A stretch of 64,000 nt of DNA from Paracoccus bogoriensis (GTDB lineage: Bacteria > Pseudomonadota > Alphaproteobacteria > Rhodobacterales > Rhodobacteraceae): NCBI RefSeq assembly GCF_019431455.1, contig NZ_JAHYSR010000007.1:51432-115431 (forward strand), given 5' to 3'. Positions within the stretch are counted from its first letter, which is position 1. Every line of letters starts with the position of its first letter. The translations under genes and the position numbers were made by a program. Shown piece after piece: positions 9,410 to 18,843 of this stretch. Under the pieces are notes generated by a model that was not told the DNA's origin, did no database searches, and saw nothing but the letters and a program-made list of their open reading frames with translations.

Positions 9410-10161
9410 GGCTGATCGCCGTTCCCCTGTCGCTGCTTGCGCTGTGGCAGGCGTTGGTCTGGGTGACGGCTGTGCCGCCTTTCATCCTGCCCGGTCCGGC
9501 GCGGGTGGGGGCAGCGCTGTTCGGCAATGCCGCGATGCTGGCAGAACATGCGCGTTTTACCATCGGCAATCTTTTGACGGGGATGCTGGCGGGGGTCGCG
9601 CTTGGATTGGCGACGGCGCTGAACCTGGCGCTGTTGCCCCTGGCGCGGGCCATGATGCGGCCGATGCTGGTCGTGGCGCAGGCGATCCCGGTCTTTGCGC
9701 TGGCGCCGGTCGTCACGCTGTGGCTGGGCTACGGACCGGCCTCGAAGGTGGTGATGGTGGCGCTGGTCGTCTATTTCCCGGTCGCCTCGGTGCTGTTCGA
9801 CGCGCTGATGCGGCCGCCTGCCGCGCTGGACGATCTGGCCCGCGCGATGGGCGCGACGCCGATGCGGCGGCTGTGGCTGATCCAGTTGCCCCATGCGCTG
9901 CCTGCGCTTGGCTCGGGGCTGCGGCTGGCGGCGGTCTATGCGCCCTTTGCCGTCATCGTGGGCGAATGGGTCGGGTCCAGCCGGGGGCTGGGCTATCTGA
10001 TGCTGATGGCCAACGGGCGCGGTCAGACCGATCTGATGTTCGCAGCCCTTGCGCTGCTGGCGGCGATGGGGCTGGTCCTGTTCGGGCTGGCGGGCGCCGT
10101 TCAGCGCCTGACGGAAAGGGGCCGCCCGGTGGGGGCGGCCCGCGATTTTACCAAGAGGTGA
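9397..10161 (+). CDS. thiX: Thiamine-precursor ABC transporter permease (ThiX)
   Basis: A 254-residue BPD-type inner-membrane permease with about six hydrophobic segments. The cytoplasmic EAA-like loop (ARAMGATPMRRLWLIQLPHALPAL) contacts the ATPase. The context (thiY, tenA, thiZ upstream, overlap with thiZ) assigns it to the HMP-precursor importer. It is the last gene of the thi operon and converges on metQ, its stop lying 14 bases beyond the metQ stop. Confidence 0.9.
   Translation: MRGLRLIAVPLSLLALWQALVWVTAVPPFILPGPARVGAALFGNAAMLAEHARFTIGNLLTGMLAGVALGLATALNLALLPLARAMMRPMLVVAQAIPVFALAPVVTLWLGYGPASKVVMVALVVYFPVASVLFDALMRPPAALDDLARAMGATPMRRLWLIQLPHALPALGSGLRLAAVYAPFAVIVGEWVGSSRGLGYLMLMANGRGQTDLMFAALALLAAMGLVLFGLAGAVQRLTERGRPVGAARDFTKR
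10119..10150. terminator. GC-rich hairpin between convergent thiX and metQ
   Basis: A perfect 9-bp stem GGGCCGCCC (10119-10127) / GGGCGGCCC (10133-10141) lies at the convergent gene ends, inside the last codons of thiX. On the plus strand it is followed by a weak GCGATTTT tail, and on the minus strand by CCTTTCC. It is likely to act as a bidirectional terminator, though neither tail is strong. Confidence 0.5.
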
Positions 10162-10921
10162 TTACGGCGCCGTCATAGCTGTCCTCGATGAAGGCTTTCA
10201 CCTCGGGCGATTGATAGGCCCGGATCAGCGTCTGGACCCAGGGCTCGGCCTCGCGGCCCTCTTGCACGACGATGATGTTCACATAGGGGCTGTCGGCCTT
10301 TTCCATCGCGATCGAATCCTCACGCGGGGAGAGGCCCGCGGCCAGCGCGAAATTCGTGTTGATCACCGCCGCATCGGCATCTTCCAGCGCGCGGGGCAGT
10401 TGCGCGGCGTCCAGTTCGACAAAGCGCAGGCCTCGCGGATTGTCGGCGATGTCCAGAGGGCTGGGCACAAGGCCGGTGCCCTCGGTCAGGGTGATCAGGC
10501 CAAGATCCTGAAGGATCAACAGCGCGCGGCCTCCATTCGTGGGATCGTTGGGGATCGCCACCTGCGCGCCTTCGGGCAGGTCGGCCAGATCCTCGACACG
10601 CGCGGAATAGACGCCCATCGGGGTCGTGATCGTGGTGGCAACCTCGACCAGACGGAAGCCGCGATCGCGCATCTGATTTTCCAGATAGGGGCGGTGCTGG
10701 AAGCTGTTGGCATCCAGATCGCCATCGGCCAGTGCCTGGTTCGGCACCACGTAATCCGAGAACTCGATGACCCGGATGTCCAGACCCAGGGGGGCGGCGA
10801 TCTCGGCCACCTTCTCCATGATCTCGGCATGTTCGCCAGGAGTGACGCCGACGGCGATGCTGTCGGCCAGAGCCGCGCCGGAAAGGGCCAGCGTCGAAAC
10901 GAACGCGGTCAGTCGCAGCAT
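10148..10921 (-). CDS. metQ: Methionine ABC transporter substrate-binding protein MetQ
   Basis: A NlpA/MetQ-family binding protein for D/L-methionine. The 257-residue sequence has a signal peptide (cleavage after GAALA, near residue 19) but no lipobox Cys, so it is probably a soluble periplasmic protein rather than the usual lipoprotein. Family motifs include VGVTPGEHAEIMEKV, IRVIEFSDYVVPNQAL and GDLDANSFQHRPYL. It is the last gene of the metN-metI-metQ operon, 36 bases after metI. Confidence 0.94.
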   Translation of the reverse strand: MLRLTAFVSTLALSGAALADSIAVGVTPGEHAEIMEKVAEIAAPLGLDIRVIEFSDYVVPNQALADGDLDANSFQHRPYLENQMRDRGFRLVEVATTITTPMGVYSARVEDLADLPEGAQVAIPNDPTNGGRALLILQDLGLITLTEGTGLVPSPLDIADNPRGLRFVELDAAQLPRALEDADAAVINTNFALAAGLSPREDSIAMEKADSPYVNIIVVQEGREAEPWVQTLIRAYQSPEVKAFIEDSYDGAVITSW

Positions 10922-10957
10922 GGGATTTGTCCTTTCTTGTCTGCGGAAAAAGCGGGG

Positions 10958-11632
10958 TCAGGCGCCGCGGTTGCGGGGGGCGCGGCGATCCAGACGGGCG
11001 GCGATCCATTCGCCGATGGACTGGACCAACTGCACCATCACGATCAGGATGACCACGACGGCAGCCATCACCTCGGGCATGAAGCGCTGATAGCCATAGC
11101 GGATGCCCAGATCGCCCAGGCCCTGTCCGCCCACCGCGCCGACCATTGCGGAATAGCCGATCAGGCTGACCACGGCCAAGGTCAGGCCAAGCGTGATGCC
11201 GGGCAGCGCCTCGGGGATCAGCACCTTGCGGATGATCTGCAAGGGCGTGGCGCCCATGGCGCGGGCGGCCTCGATCAGGCCGGCATCGACCTCGCGGATG
11301 GCGTTTTCCACCAGCCGCGCGATGAAGGGGATCGCCGCCAGGGTCAGCGGCACGATGGCCGCGTTCGTGCCGATCGAGGTGCCGACGATGGCGCGGGTCA
11401 ACGGGATGATCGCCACCACCAGGATGATGAAGGGGACCGAGCGCGTGGCATTGACCGCCAGCCCGAGAATCCTGTTCATCCAAGGCGCGCTGAGCAACTC
11501 GCCACGCTGCGAGCAGGCCAGGAACACGCCCAGAGGCAGGCCGCCAAGCGCGCCCAGCAGCGACGAGATCGCCACCATATACAGGGTCTGCAGCGTGGCT
11601 TCCCAGAGAATCGGGATCAGGTTAGCGGACAT
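10958..11632 (-). CDS. metI: Methionine ABC transporter permease MetI
   Basis: A 224-residue inner-membrane permease with about five hydrophobic spans and the EAA loop IEAARAMGATPLQIIRKVLIPEALPGI. MetI is the single permease type of the methionine importer and homodimerises between MetN ATPases. It overlaps the end of metN by 11 bases and lies before metQ. Confidence 0.95.
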   Translation of the reverse strand: MSANLIPILWEATLQTLYMVAISSLLGALGGLPLGVFLACSQRGELLSAPWMNRILGLAVNATRSVPFIILVVAIIPLTRAIVGTSIGTNAAIVPLTLAAIPFIARLVENAIREVDAGLIEAARAMGATPLQIIRKVLIPEALPGITLGLTLAVVSLIGYSAMVGAVGGQGLGDLGIRYGYQRFMPEVMAAVVVILIVMVQLVQSIGEWIAARLDRRAPRNRGA

Positions 11633-12671
11633 GGCCCAGCACCTCCGTCGTCAGACCGTGACGTTCCAGAAAGGCGCGCGTCTCGGCGCCCCGGTCCAGA
11701 GGCACCGAGATCAGCAGATTGCCGAAGGGCTTGGCACCGATTTCCTCGATCGTGCCGCCCAGGATATTGGCGCTGATGCCCAGATCGGTGGCCAGACGGG
11801 CCAGCATCGGATCGGTCGCGTGAGCGCCCGCAAAGGTCACGCGGATCACCGGATCGCCCGGCGGCTCGGGCGCCAGCCGTTCCGCGACGAAGGCAGGCAA
11901 TGTCGCGCCGGTGACGCCCGCCAGAAAGCGCCGCGTGGTGGGATGGGCAGGACGGGCAAAGATGTCGTAGGTCGGACCGGATTCCACGATGCGGCCGGCC
12001 TCGATCACCGCCATATGGCTGGCGATGTCACGCAGGACGGCCATTTCATGCGTGATCAACAACACCGTCAGACCCAGTTCACGGTTGATCTGCGCCAGAA
12101 GGTTCAGCACTGTCTGCGTCGTCTCGGGGTCCAGCGCGCTGGTCGCCTCGTCCGACAGAAGCACCTTGGGGCCGGTGGCAAGCGCCCGCGCAATGCCCAC
12201 GCGCTGCTTCTGGCCGCCCGACAATTCGGCAGGGTAGCGTTCGGCCAGCGCGCCCAGGCCGACCTGCTCGATCAGCTCGGCCACGCGGGCACGGATCTGG
12301 CTGCGTGCCATGCCCGCGATTTCAAGCGGCAGGGCGACGTTGTCGCGCACATTGCGCGAGGCCAGCAGGTTGAAGTGCTGAAAGATCATCCCGACATCGC
12401 GCCTGATGCGCCGCAAGGCCGGGCCGCGCGCCTGCCCGACATCCTGCCCCTCGACCAGCACCCGCCCCCGCGAGGGGCGTTCTAGCCCGTTGACCATCCG
12501 CAGCAGCGTGGATTTGCCTGCGCCCGACCGGCCGATGATGCCGGTGATGCTACCCTTCGGCACCGCAAGCGACACATCCTGTAGCGCGACAACTGCGCCC
12601 CCGGCCTTGGGATAGGACTTGCCCAGATTGTCAAACAGGATGGCGGGGGCCGGATCGGCGCAGCCAGACAT
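11622..12671 (-). CDS. metN: Methionine ABC transporter ATPase MetN
   Basis: The ATPase of the methionine importer, 349 residues from the chosen ATG at 12671. That ATG has an AAGGA ribosome-binding site; an upstream in-frame ATG would add 25 low-complexity residues. It carries Walker A GRSGAGKST, signature LSGGQKQRVGIARAL, Walker B VLLSDEATSALDPE and the switch His in ITHEMAVL. The C-terminal NIL domain (about residues 265-345, VIRVTFAGAHATDPMLARLA) is the site where methionine trans-inhibits transport. Confidence 0.95.
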   Translation of the reverse strand: MSGCADPAPAILFDNLGKSYPKAGGAVVALQDVSLAVPKGSITGIIGRSGAGKSTLLRMVNGLERPSRGRVLVEGQDVGQARGPALRRIRRDVGMIFQHFNLLASRNVRDNVALPLEIAGMARSQIRARVAELIEQVGLGALAERYPAELSGGQKQRVGIARALATGPKVLLSDEATSALDPETTQTVLNLLAQINRELGLTVLLITHEMAVLRDIASHMAVIEAGRIVESGPTYDIFARPAHPTTRRFLAGVTGATLPAFVAERLAPEPPGDPVIRVTFAGAHATDPMLARLATDLGISANILGGTIEEIGAKPFGNLLISVPLDRGAETRAFLERHGLTTEVLGHVR

Positions 12672-12917
12672 GGATCTATCCTTGCGATTGCGAGGCGGGG
12701 AAGCTTTGCGAGGCGGGGGCATCGCCCATATCGCAGGCGGGTTCAAGCCCGGATTGGCCCTGATCAGGCGGCAAAAGCCCGCGCCGCGCGAAGGCTGTCC
12801 GCTGCCTGCAGCGCCTTGGGGGAACGCATGTTCCGGCCGGACGACCGAACGAGGACAGGCATCCGGCGGGCGTCACAATGACAGGATCGGTGTTCTTTTC
12901 ACGCCCTGCTTTCAGGC
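12672..12917. other. metN upstream region with a small palindrome
   Basis: This 246-base interval should hold the metNIQ promoter and the 3' end region of the downstream-oriented kinase gene. It contains the inverted repeat GGAAC-GCAT-GTTCC (12821-12834), a possible operator or small hairpin. I looked for SAM-II and SAM/SAH-type riboswitch sequences and saw no convincing match. Confidence 0.35.
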
Positions 12918-14750
12918 TCAGACCTCGACCTTGGGTCGGGCGCTGCGGGCCAGCATCTGCGCCAGCACGTCGCGCAAGATGTCGGGCCGGAAGGGCTTTT
13001 CGATCAGGGGCGCGTCGTCATGGCCAGACGGCAGATGTTCGCGCCCATAGCCCGAAACAAAGCAGAACGGCACCGACTGACGGGCCAGCGCATCGGCCAC
13101 TTCGCCCACCGGCTGGCCCCCCAGATTTCCGTCCAGCAGCGCCAGATCGAAGCTGTGGCCGGCCATCAACGCGCGCGCCTCGGGGATGCTGCGGGCGATC
13201 GTCACCTGCCGGGCGCCGGCATCCTCCAGCTCGAACCGCAGGTCCATGGCGACCAGAGGTTCATCCTCGACCAGAAGGACATGGCAGCCCTCGATCCCCT
13301 GCGCGGGGGCGGGCAGGGGCTGGGCGGGCGTGACCTCGGGCGGGGTTTCGCGGTTGAGGGGCGTCACACCATCGGCCATGCGAATCGTCCAGACGACGCC
13401 TTCGGGGCGCCAATCTGCCTGAGCAGCGTTGGCATCACCTGAGCCCGCAGCGCCGATCAGCGTGGTGCCGAATCCCGCGCGATCCGGAGCGGTGACGGGC
13501 GGGCCGCCGGTTTCGCGCCAGGTCAGCGTCAGACAGCCGGAGTGATAGGTCCAGTTCAGATCCACACGCCCCTGGGGTGTCGAAAGCGCGCCGTATTTTG
13601 CGGCATTGGTGCCCAGTTCGTGCAGCGTCAGCGCAAGGCGCAGCATCATGTCGGGCGCCAGTTCCACGGGCGGGCCGCTGCGGTGAAGGCGATCGGGATC
13701 CAACGTGCCCGCGCGGATCTGGTCGTCGATCAGCTGATCCAGCGGTGCGCTGGACCAGGTTGCATCCGACAGGATCGAATGCGCCCGCGCCAGCGCCTGG
13801 AGGCGGCCGGTGAAACTGGTCTCGAAAGCGGCCAGGCTATCTGATTGCCGCAGGCTTTGCCGGGCGATGGATTGCACGTTGGCCAGCGTGTTCTTGATGC
13901 GGTGATTCAGTTCGCCGATCAGCAGCGAGCGCACTTCCTCGGCCTGGCGCCGCTCTGTGATGTCGAGGATCTGCAACGACAGGGAATACGCTTCGCCCTC
14001 GTCGCAGAGCACCGAGCCGTAAAGCTCGCAAGAGACACGACGGCCGTCGGCGTGACGAGCCTCGATTGCGGTCGAAAAGCGGGGCGGCGTCTGGTCATCG
14101 CAGTCGAACCAGCCAGAAAGCCGGGCGCAGGCCTCGGCGTCAAGCCAACCCATGGCCGAGGCATGGCGCCCCAGAACCTGATCCGGGGTAAAACCAAAGG
14201 CGCGCTCGGCGCCTGCCGACCAGGCCCGGATCACCAGCTCGCTGTCACATTCGACCAGCGCCAGCGGCGAATTGTCGGCATGGGCCCGCAACCGCGCCAT
14301 GGCCCGGTCGCGCAGCCGCGCGATGGCCTGCATCTCGTCGCGCTGGCGTTCCAGGTCACGCGCCTGACGACCGATGCGAAAGAACACCTCGGCCTTGGAT
14401 TTCAGGATCATCGGGTCGATGGGCTTGAAGATGTAATCGACCGCCCCCGCCTCGTAGCCACGAAAGCGGCGAGCCTCGTCCATCTCGGCAGCGGTGACGA
14501 AGATGATCGGCACGCTGCGGGTGCGTTCGGTGCCGCGCATCAGTTCGGCCAGTTCGTAGCCGTCGGTGCCAGGCATCTGCACATCAAGAAAAGCCAGCGC
14601 GTATTCGTTGACCAGCATCAGCTCCAGCGCCTCTGCCGCTGATCGGGCGCTGTCGATGATCAGCCCGTCGCGGCGCAGCAGCGCCTCGAGCGCCATGATG
14701 TTCTGGACCGTGTCGTCCACGATCAGAAAGCGGATCGGAGTGTCAGGCAT
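12918..14750 (-). CDS. REC-PAS-HWE histidine kinase with C-terminal receiver
   Basis: A 610-residue soluble signalling protein. Domains in order: receiver with phospho-acceptor Asp56 (FLDVQMPGTDGYEL), a short helix, a PAS domain (about 155-270), an HWE/HisKA_2 dimerisation region with His283 (ELNHRIKNTLANVQSIA), an HWE-type ATPase (LHELGTNAAKYGALS), and a second receiver with Asp540 (LALLDGNLGGQ). The conserved LVEDEPLVAMDLRFEL of the last domain resembles receivers attached to alphaproteobacterial HWE kinases. Its start overlaps cheR by 8 bases, making it the third gene of the phosphorelay operon. The input signal cannot be told from sequence. Confidence 0.9.
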   Translation of the reverse strand: MPDTPIRFLIVDDTVQNIMALEALLRRDGLIIDSARSAAEALELMLVNEYALAFLDVQMPGTDGYELAELMRGTERTRSVPIIFVTAAEMDEARRFRGYEAGAVDYIFKPIDPMILKSKAEVFFRIGRQARDLERQRDEMQAIARLRDRAMARLRAHADNSPLALVECDSELVIRAWSAGAERAFGFTPDQVLGRHASAMGWLDAEACARLSGWFDCDDQTPPRFSTAIEARHADGRRVSCELYGSVLCDEGEAYSLSLQILDITERRQAEEVRSLLIGELNHRIKNTLANVQSIARQSLRQSDSLAAFETSFTGRLQALARAHSILSDATWSSAPLDQLIDDQIRAGTLDPDRLHRSGPPVELAPDMMLRLALTLHELGTNAAKYGALSTPQGRVDLNWTYHSGCLTLTWRETGGPPVTAPDRAGFGTTLIGAAGSGDANAAQADWRPEGVVWTIRMADGVTPLNRETPPEVTPAQPLPAPAQGIEGCHVLLVEDEPLVAMDLRFELEDAGARQVTIARSIPEARALMAGHSFDLALLDGNLGGQPVGEVADALARQSVPFCFVSGYGREHLPSGHDDAPLIEKPFRPDILRDVLAQMLARSARPKVEV

Positions 14751-15600
14751 GGGTCATGTCCAGGGCCGTGCGGCGCCAGATGCGCCGGTTTTCGTCGAAG
14801 GGCGCAAAGGCCTCTGCATGGGTCGAGAAGCGCAGCGTCTCGTGCAGCCCAAGGCCCAGAAAGCCGCCCCGCGCCAAGGCCTCGGCAAAGAGGCCGATGG
14901 CCCGCTGCTGAAGGTTGTTGTCGAAATAGATCAGAACATTGCGGCAAGAGATCAACTGCACCTCGGAAAAGACCTGGTCGGTGGCAAGGTTGTGTTCGGT
15001 AAAGACCGTGCGCGCCCTGAGACGCCGGTGGAAGACCGCGCGTCCATAGGCGGCAGTATAGTGATCCGACAGCGATCCGCGCCCGCCAGCCTGCTGATAG
15101 TTCCGAGAGAACAGCGCCATGCGGTCGATGGGATAGATCCCGGCTTCGGCGCGGGCCAGCGCGCGACGGTTGATCTCGGTCGCGTAGAACAGGGTGCGAT
15201 CCAGAAGCCCCTCTTCCTCCAGCATGATCGCCAGCGAGTAAAGCTCTTCGCCATCCGCGCAGCCGGCCACCCAGACCTTGATTGACGGGAAGGTCCGCAG
15301 ATGCGGCAGCACATCGCGCCGCAGCGTCAGGAAGTAATCGGGATCGCGGAAGAATTCGCTGACCTGCACGGTCATCGCGTCGATGATGTCGGGCAGGATC
15401 GAGGCGTCGCGCAGCAGCCGACCCTGCAATTCCGACAGCGTGGCGTAACCCAGCCTCTGACGTGCCAGATCGGCACGCCGCATCAGCGAATTGCGGGAAT
15501 AGGAGCGGAAATCGTAGTGATGACAGCGGTGCAGCGCATCAAGGAACAGGTCAAGCTCGATCGCCTCTGGGGCCGCGGGCACAACGGGGCGCAGGCTCAT
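14743..15600 (-). CDS. CheR-type protein-glutamate O-methyltransferase
   Basis: A SAM-dependent methyltransferase of the CheR family, 285 residues from the ATG at 15600, which overlaps the stop of the kinase gene (ATGA). It has the N-terminal helical domain ([17 protein letters not shown]), the SAM site [19 protein letters not shown], and CRNVLIYFD...[11 protein letters not shown]. No chemoreceptor, CheB or CheW is nearby. The target may therefore be a non-chemotaxis signalling protein, as in CheR-associated hybrid kinases of other bacteria. This last point is inference from context. Confidence 0.88.
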   Translation of the reverse strand: MSLRPVVPAAPEAIELDLFLDALHRCHHYDFRSYSRNSLMRRADLARQRLGYATLSELQGRLLRDASILPDIIDAMTVQVSEFFRDPDYFLTLRRDVLPHLRTFPSIKVWVAGCADGEELYSLAIMLEEEGLLDRTLFYATEINRRALARAEAGIYPIDRMALFSRNYQQAGGRGSLSDHYTAAYGRAVFHRRLRARTVFTEHNLATDQVFSEVQLISCRNVLIYFDNNLQQRAIGLFAEALARGGFLGLGLHETLRFSTHAEAFAPFDENRRIWRRTALDMTHA

Positions 15601-18600
15601 CGCGGCATCCACACGCGGGTCAGCGACAACAGCTTGTCCACGTCCAGCGGCTTGGGCAGGTAATCGTTGGCCCCTGCGGCAAGGCACTGGTTCTGGTCGT
15701 CGGCCATGGCCTTGGCGGTCAGCATGATGATGGGCAGCGTTCTCCAGCGGTCGATCTTGCGGATCTCGCGGGTGGCGGTCAGGCCGTCCATCTCGGGCAT
15801 CATCACATCCATGAGCACAAGGTCGATCGGTGGCGCGGCGCCGTCATTGACGCGGCCAAGCGCCTCCAGCGCCTCGCGGCCATTGCGGGCAATCTGGACA
15901 TGGGCACCATGCGGCTCGAACACGGCGGTCAGAGCATAGACATTGCGGATATCGTCCTCGACCACAAGGATGCGCCGCCCTTCAAGCTGGGCATCGCGGT
16001 TCAGCGAGGCGGCCAGCATCTCGCGCTGCTTGGCGGGCAGATCGCTGACAACTTGATGCAGGAACAGCGTCACCTCGTTGATCAGTCGCTCGGGCGATTT
16101 CGCGCCCTTGATGATGATCGACTTGGAATAGCGGCGCAGGCGCTGTTCCTCGGGCTGGGTCAGGGCGCGGGCGGTATAGACGATGACCGGCGGGAAGGCC
16201 CCCAGCCCGTCGCCGTCCAGACGTTCCAGCAGATCCAGCCCCGAGGCATCTGGCAGCGTCAGGTCCAGCACGATGCAATCGACGGTCTCGGCGCGGCAGA
16301 TCCTCAGGGCCTCGGTGGCGGTGCCCGCGCCGATCGCCTCGACCTCGTCGCTGGCCAGCAGCGCCTTGAGCCCCTCCATCTGGGCCGGGTCGTCCTCGAC
16401 GATCAGCACGCGGCGCATCCGCTGTTCCAGCCGGTTTTCCAGATTGCGGATGGCGCGGGCCAATTCGTCGCGCTGGACGGGTTTCAGCATGTAGCTGATC
16501 GCGCCCTGCGACAGGGCCTGCTTGGTGTAATCCTCGGCCGAGACGACATGGACCGGGATGTGCCGGGTCGAGACGTCGCGTTTCAGCCGGTCCAGCACCG
16601 ACAGACCGGAATGGTCGGGCAGCCCCATATCCAGCACGATCGCATCGGGCACATAGTGCCGCGCAGCGGCTACGGCCTCGTCGGCGCGCGAGACGCAGAT
16701 GCAGCGAAAGCCCAGTTCGCGCGACAGATCGCACAGGATGCGCGCAAAGGCCGGGTCGTCCTCGACCACCAGCATCACGCGCTCACCCTCGCGGATCAGG
16801 TCGCGGTCGTCCTCGACCCCCTCGACCACCCCCAAGGCAGGCGGTTGCGCCACCGGCAGCGTCGCGGCCGAAGCCGGTTGCGGCAGGGCGGGCGCGGCCG
16901 CGCGGGCCTCGCCTCGGGGCGCGCGTTCGGGCAGGATCAGCGTGAAGGTGCTGCCTCGTCCGGGCTGGCTGTCCAGCGTCAGGCGGCCGCCCAGCAGATC
17001 GGCCAGCTCGCGCGAGATGGACAGGCCCAGCCCCGTGCCGCCATATTTGCGCGAAATGGTGCCATCGGCCTGCCGGAACGCCTCGAAAACAGCCTCTTGC
17101 TGGTCGGGGGCGATGCCGATGCCGGTATCCTCGACGGCAAAGGCCACGCCCTGCGGCGCGCGGGTGATCCGCAGCGTGACGCGGCCGTGATCGGTGAATT
17201 TCAGCGCATTCGACACGAAGTTCCGCAGGATCTGTTCCAGCCGCTGCGTGTCCGTGTGCAGCGGCCCCAGATCGGGGGCGACCTCGGCGGTCAGGTCCAG
17301 GCCCTTTTGCCGGGCCTGGGCCTCGAAGGCGCGGATGATGCGGTGGGCGACATGGCCGGGATCGACCTCGTCCAGAGCGATCTCGACCTTGCCGGCCTCG
17401 ATCTTGGACAGGTCCAGGATGTCGTTGATCAGCGCCAGAAGATCCTGCCCCGAGGACTGGATTGTCTCGGCCCAGCGGACCTGTTCCTCGGTCAGGGTGC
17501 CGCCGCGATTTTCCGCCAGAAGCCGCGACATGATCAGCAGCGCGTTCAGCGGCGTGCGCAGTTCGTGGCTCATGTTGGCGACGAATTCGGACTTGTAGCG
17601 GCTTTCGCGGGCCAGCGCCTCGGCCTGATCCTCGAGCATCCGGCGCGAGCGCGCCAGCGCATCGCGTTGTTCCTCAAGCTCTTGCGTCTGCGTTTCCAGG
17701 CGCGTGTTCTGGATCTCAAGCTCGGCCTGCTGCTCTTCGAGCCGGCGCTGGCTGTCCTGCAAGGCGCGGGTCTGTTCCTCAAGCTCTTCGTTCGTGGCCG
17801 CCAGTTCCTCGCCATGGCTTCGCAATTCCTCGGCCTGGCGGCGGGTCTCTTCCAGCAATTCGTGCAATTGTTCGCGGTATTGCGCGCCGCGCAGCGCGAT
17901 GCCCAACTTGTCCGAAACCCGCTCGAACAGGTCGATCACATGGTCGGGCGCAGGGCGGTCCAGACCGAATTCCAGCACGCCGTTGATCAGTTGCCCGTCC
18001 CGCAGAGGCACCAGCACCGTGCTGGCTGTCCGCCCCCGCGCCAGGCCCGAGGACCAGCCAAGCGCCTCGTCAGAAGCCAGTTCGATCCGCAGCGGCTTGC
18101 CGCTGGCGACAGCGCGGGACAGATGACCCTGCCCTTCCTCGATCCGCTCGGGAATCAGCGCATCCTCGGTCCCCCAGCTTGCCAGCCGCAGAAAGCCGCG
18201 ACCGTCGCGGGCATAGGCGACGGCTGCGCGCGCGCCGATACGCTCGGCCATCGTGTCCAGCACCTGCCGGGCCAGCCGGGCCGGAGACATCTCGCCCTGT
18301 ATCGCGCGCGAGACGGCAAGCTGACCCAGATTGACCCAATCGCCCCGCGCAAGGCGCGCGCGATTCTTGATCAACCCGTAGCCCAGCATCCCCAGCGCGA
18401 TGAAAATCAGCCCGGCCATCACCCGGTTTGCAACCGCAAGGCCGAGGCTGACGCCCGGATCGCTGAGAAAGAACCCCGCGACCAGCAGCAGGCAGGCCAG
18501 TCCCGCCAGGACGGGCGGCAATAACGGCCAGCGCGCCACCAGCGCCAGGCCAAGCGGCACAGCATAAAGCAGCCAGACCGCCGTCCCCAGGGGATAGTGC

Positions 18601-18680
18601 AGGTCCAGCACGAATACGCCAGCAACAAGGGCGGCGATCAACGCCGCGATCGCAAGATTCAGTCTCTTGTCCACGTCCAC
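15597..18680 (-). CDS. Membrane-anchored hybrid histidine kinase with GAF and three receivers
   Basis: A 1027-residue sensor. Three to four N-terminal membrane helices (residues 8-105) are followed by a GAF-like domain (about 125-265) and a long Glu/Gln-rich coiled coil (265-365). Next come HisKA with His372 ([13 protein letters not shown]), the HATPase ([29 protein letters not shown]), and three receivers with acceptors Asp684, Asp806 and Asp958. Only the last receiver has the classical [11 protein letters not shown] and would be the likely terminal acceptor. It is the first gene of a three-gene operon with cheR and the HWE kinase, all with overlapping ends. The architecture resembles general stress or biofilm phosphorelays, but the signal is unknown. 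Confidence 0.92.
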   Translation of the reverse strand: MDVDKRLNLAIAALIAALVAGVFVLDLHYPLGTAVWLLYAVPLGLALVARWPLLPPVLAGLACLLLVAGFFLSDPGVSLGLAVANRVMAGLIFIALGMLGYGLIKNRARLARGDWVNLGQLAVSRAIQGEMSPARLARQVLDTMAERIGARAAVAYARDGRGFLRLASWGTEDALIPERIEEGQGHLSRAVASGKPLRIELASDEALGWSSGLARGRTASTVLVPLRDGQLINGVLEFGLDRPAPDHVIDLFERVSDKLGIALRGAQYREQLHELLEETRRQAEELRSHGEELAATNEELEEQTRALQDSQRRLEEQQAELEIQNTRLETQTQELEEQRDALARSRRMLEDQAEALARESRYKSEFVANMSHELRTPLNALLIMSRLLAENRGGTLTEEQVRWAETIQSSGQDLLALINDILDLSKIEAGKVEIALDEVDPGHVAHRIIRAFEAQARQKGLDLTAEVAPDLGPLHTDTQRLEQILRNFVSNALKFTDHGRVTLRITRAPQGVAFAVEDTGIGIAPDQQEAVFEAFRQADGTISRKYGGTGLGLSISRELADLLGGRLTLDSQPGRGSTFTLILPERAPRGEARAAAPALPQPASAATLPVAQPPALGVVEGVEDDRDLIREGERVMLVVEDDPAFARILCDLSRELGFRCICVSRADEAVAAARHYVPDAIVLDMGLPDHSGLSVLDRLKRDVSTRHIPVHVVSAEDYTKQALSQGAISYMLKPVQRDELARAIRNLENRLEQRMRRVLIVEDDPAQMEGLKALLASDEVEAIGAGTATEALRICRAETVDCIVLDLTLPDASGLDLLERLDGDGLGAFPPVIVYTARALTQPEEQRLRRYSKSIIIKGAKSPERLINEVTLFLHQVVSDLPAKQREMLAASLNRDAQLEGRRILVVEDDIRNVYALTAVFEPHGAHVQIARNGREALEALGRVNDGAAPPIDLVLMDVMMPEMDGLTATREIRKIDRWRTLPIIMLTAKAMADDQNQCLAAGANDYLPKPLDVDKLLSLTRVWMPR

Positions 18681-18843
18681 TCCTGCCCCGTCCCGCCGCG
18701 CCTTGGCGCCAGCGTCCCGCCGGAACGCAAGCCAGGCCGATAAGGTTCAATCCTGCCCGCGGAAAACATGCCGAACAGCTTCGTACAAGACCTGACGCAG
18801 CGCCCGAAGCACGGGGGCGACGGGTGCGCGTGGCCCGCCGCGA

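Noticed and set aside
12672..12917. SAM-type riboswitch before metN
   Set aside because: I looked for SAM-II and SAM/SAH consensus blocks on the minus strand. Only a small GGAAC/GTTCC palindrome was found.
15462..18524. A 1020-codon open frame on the plus strand
   Set aside because: It is antisense to the hybrid histidine kinase, whose domains are complete and continuous. The plus frame has no recognisable motif.
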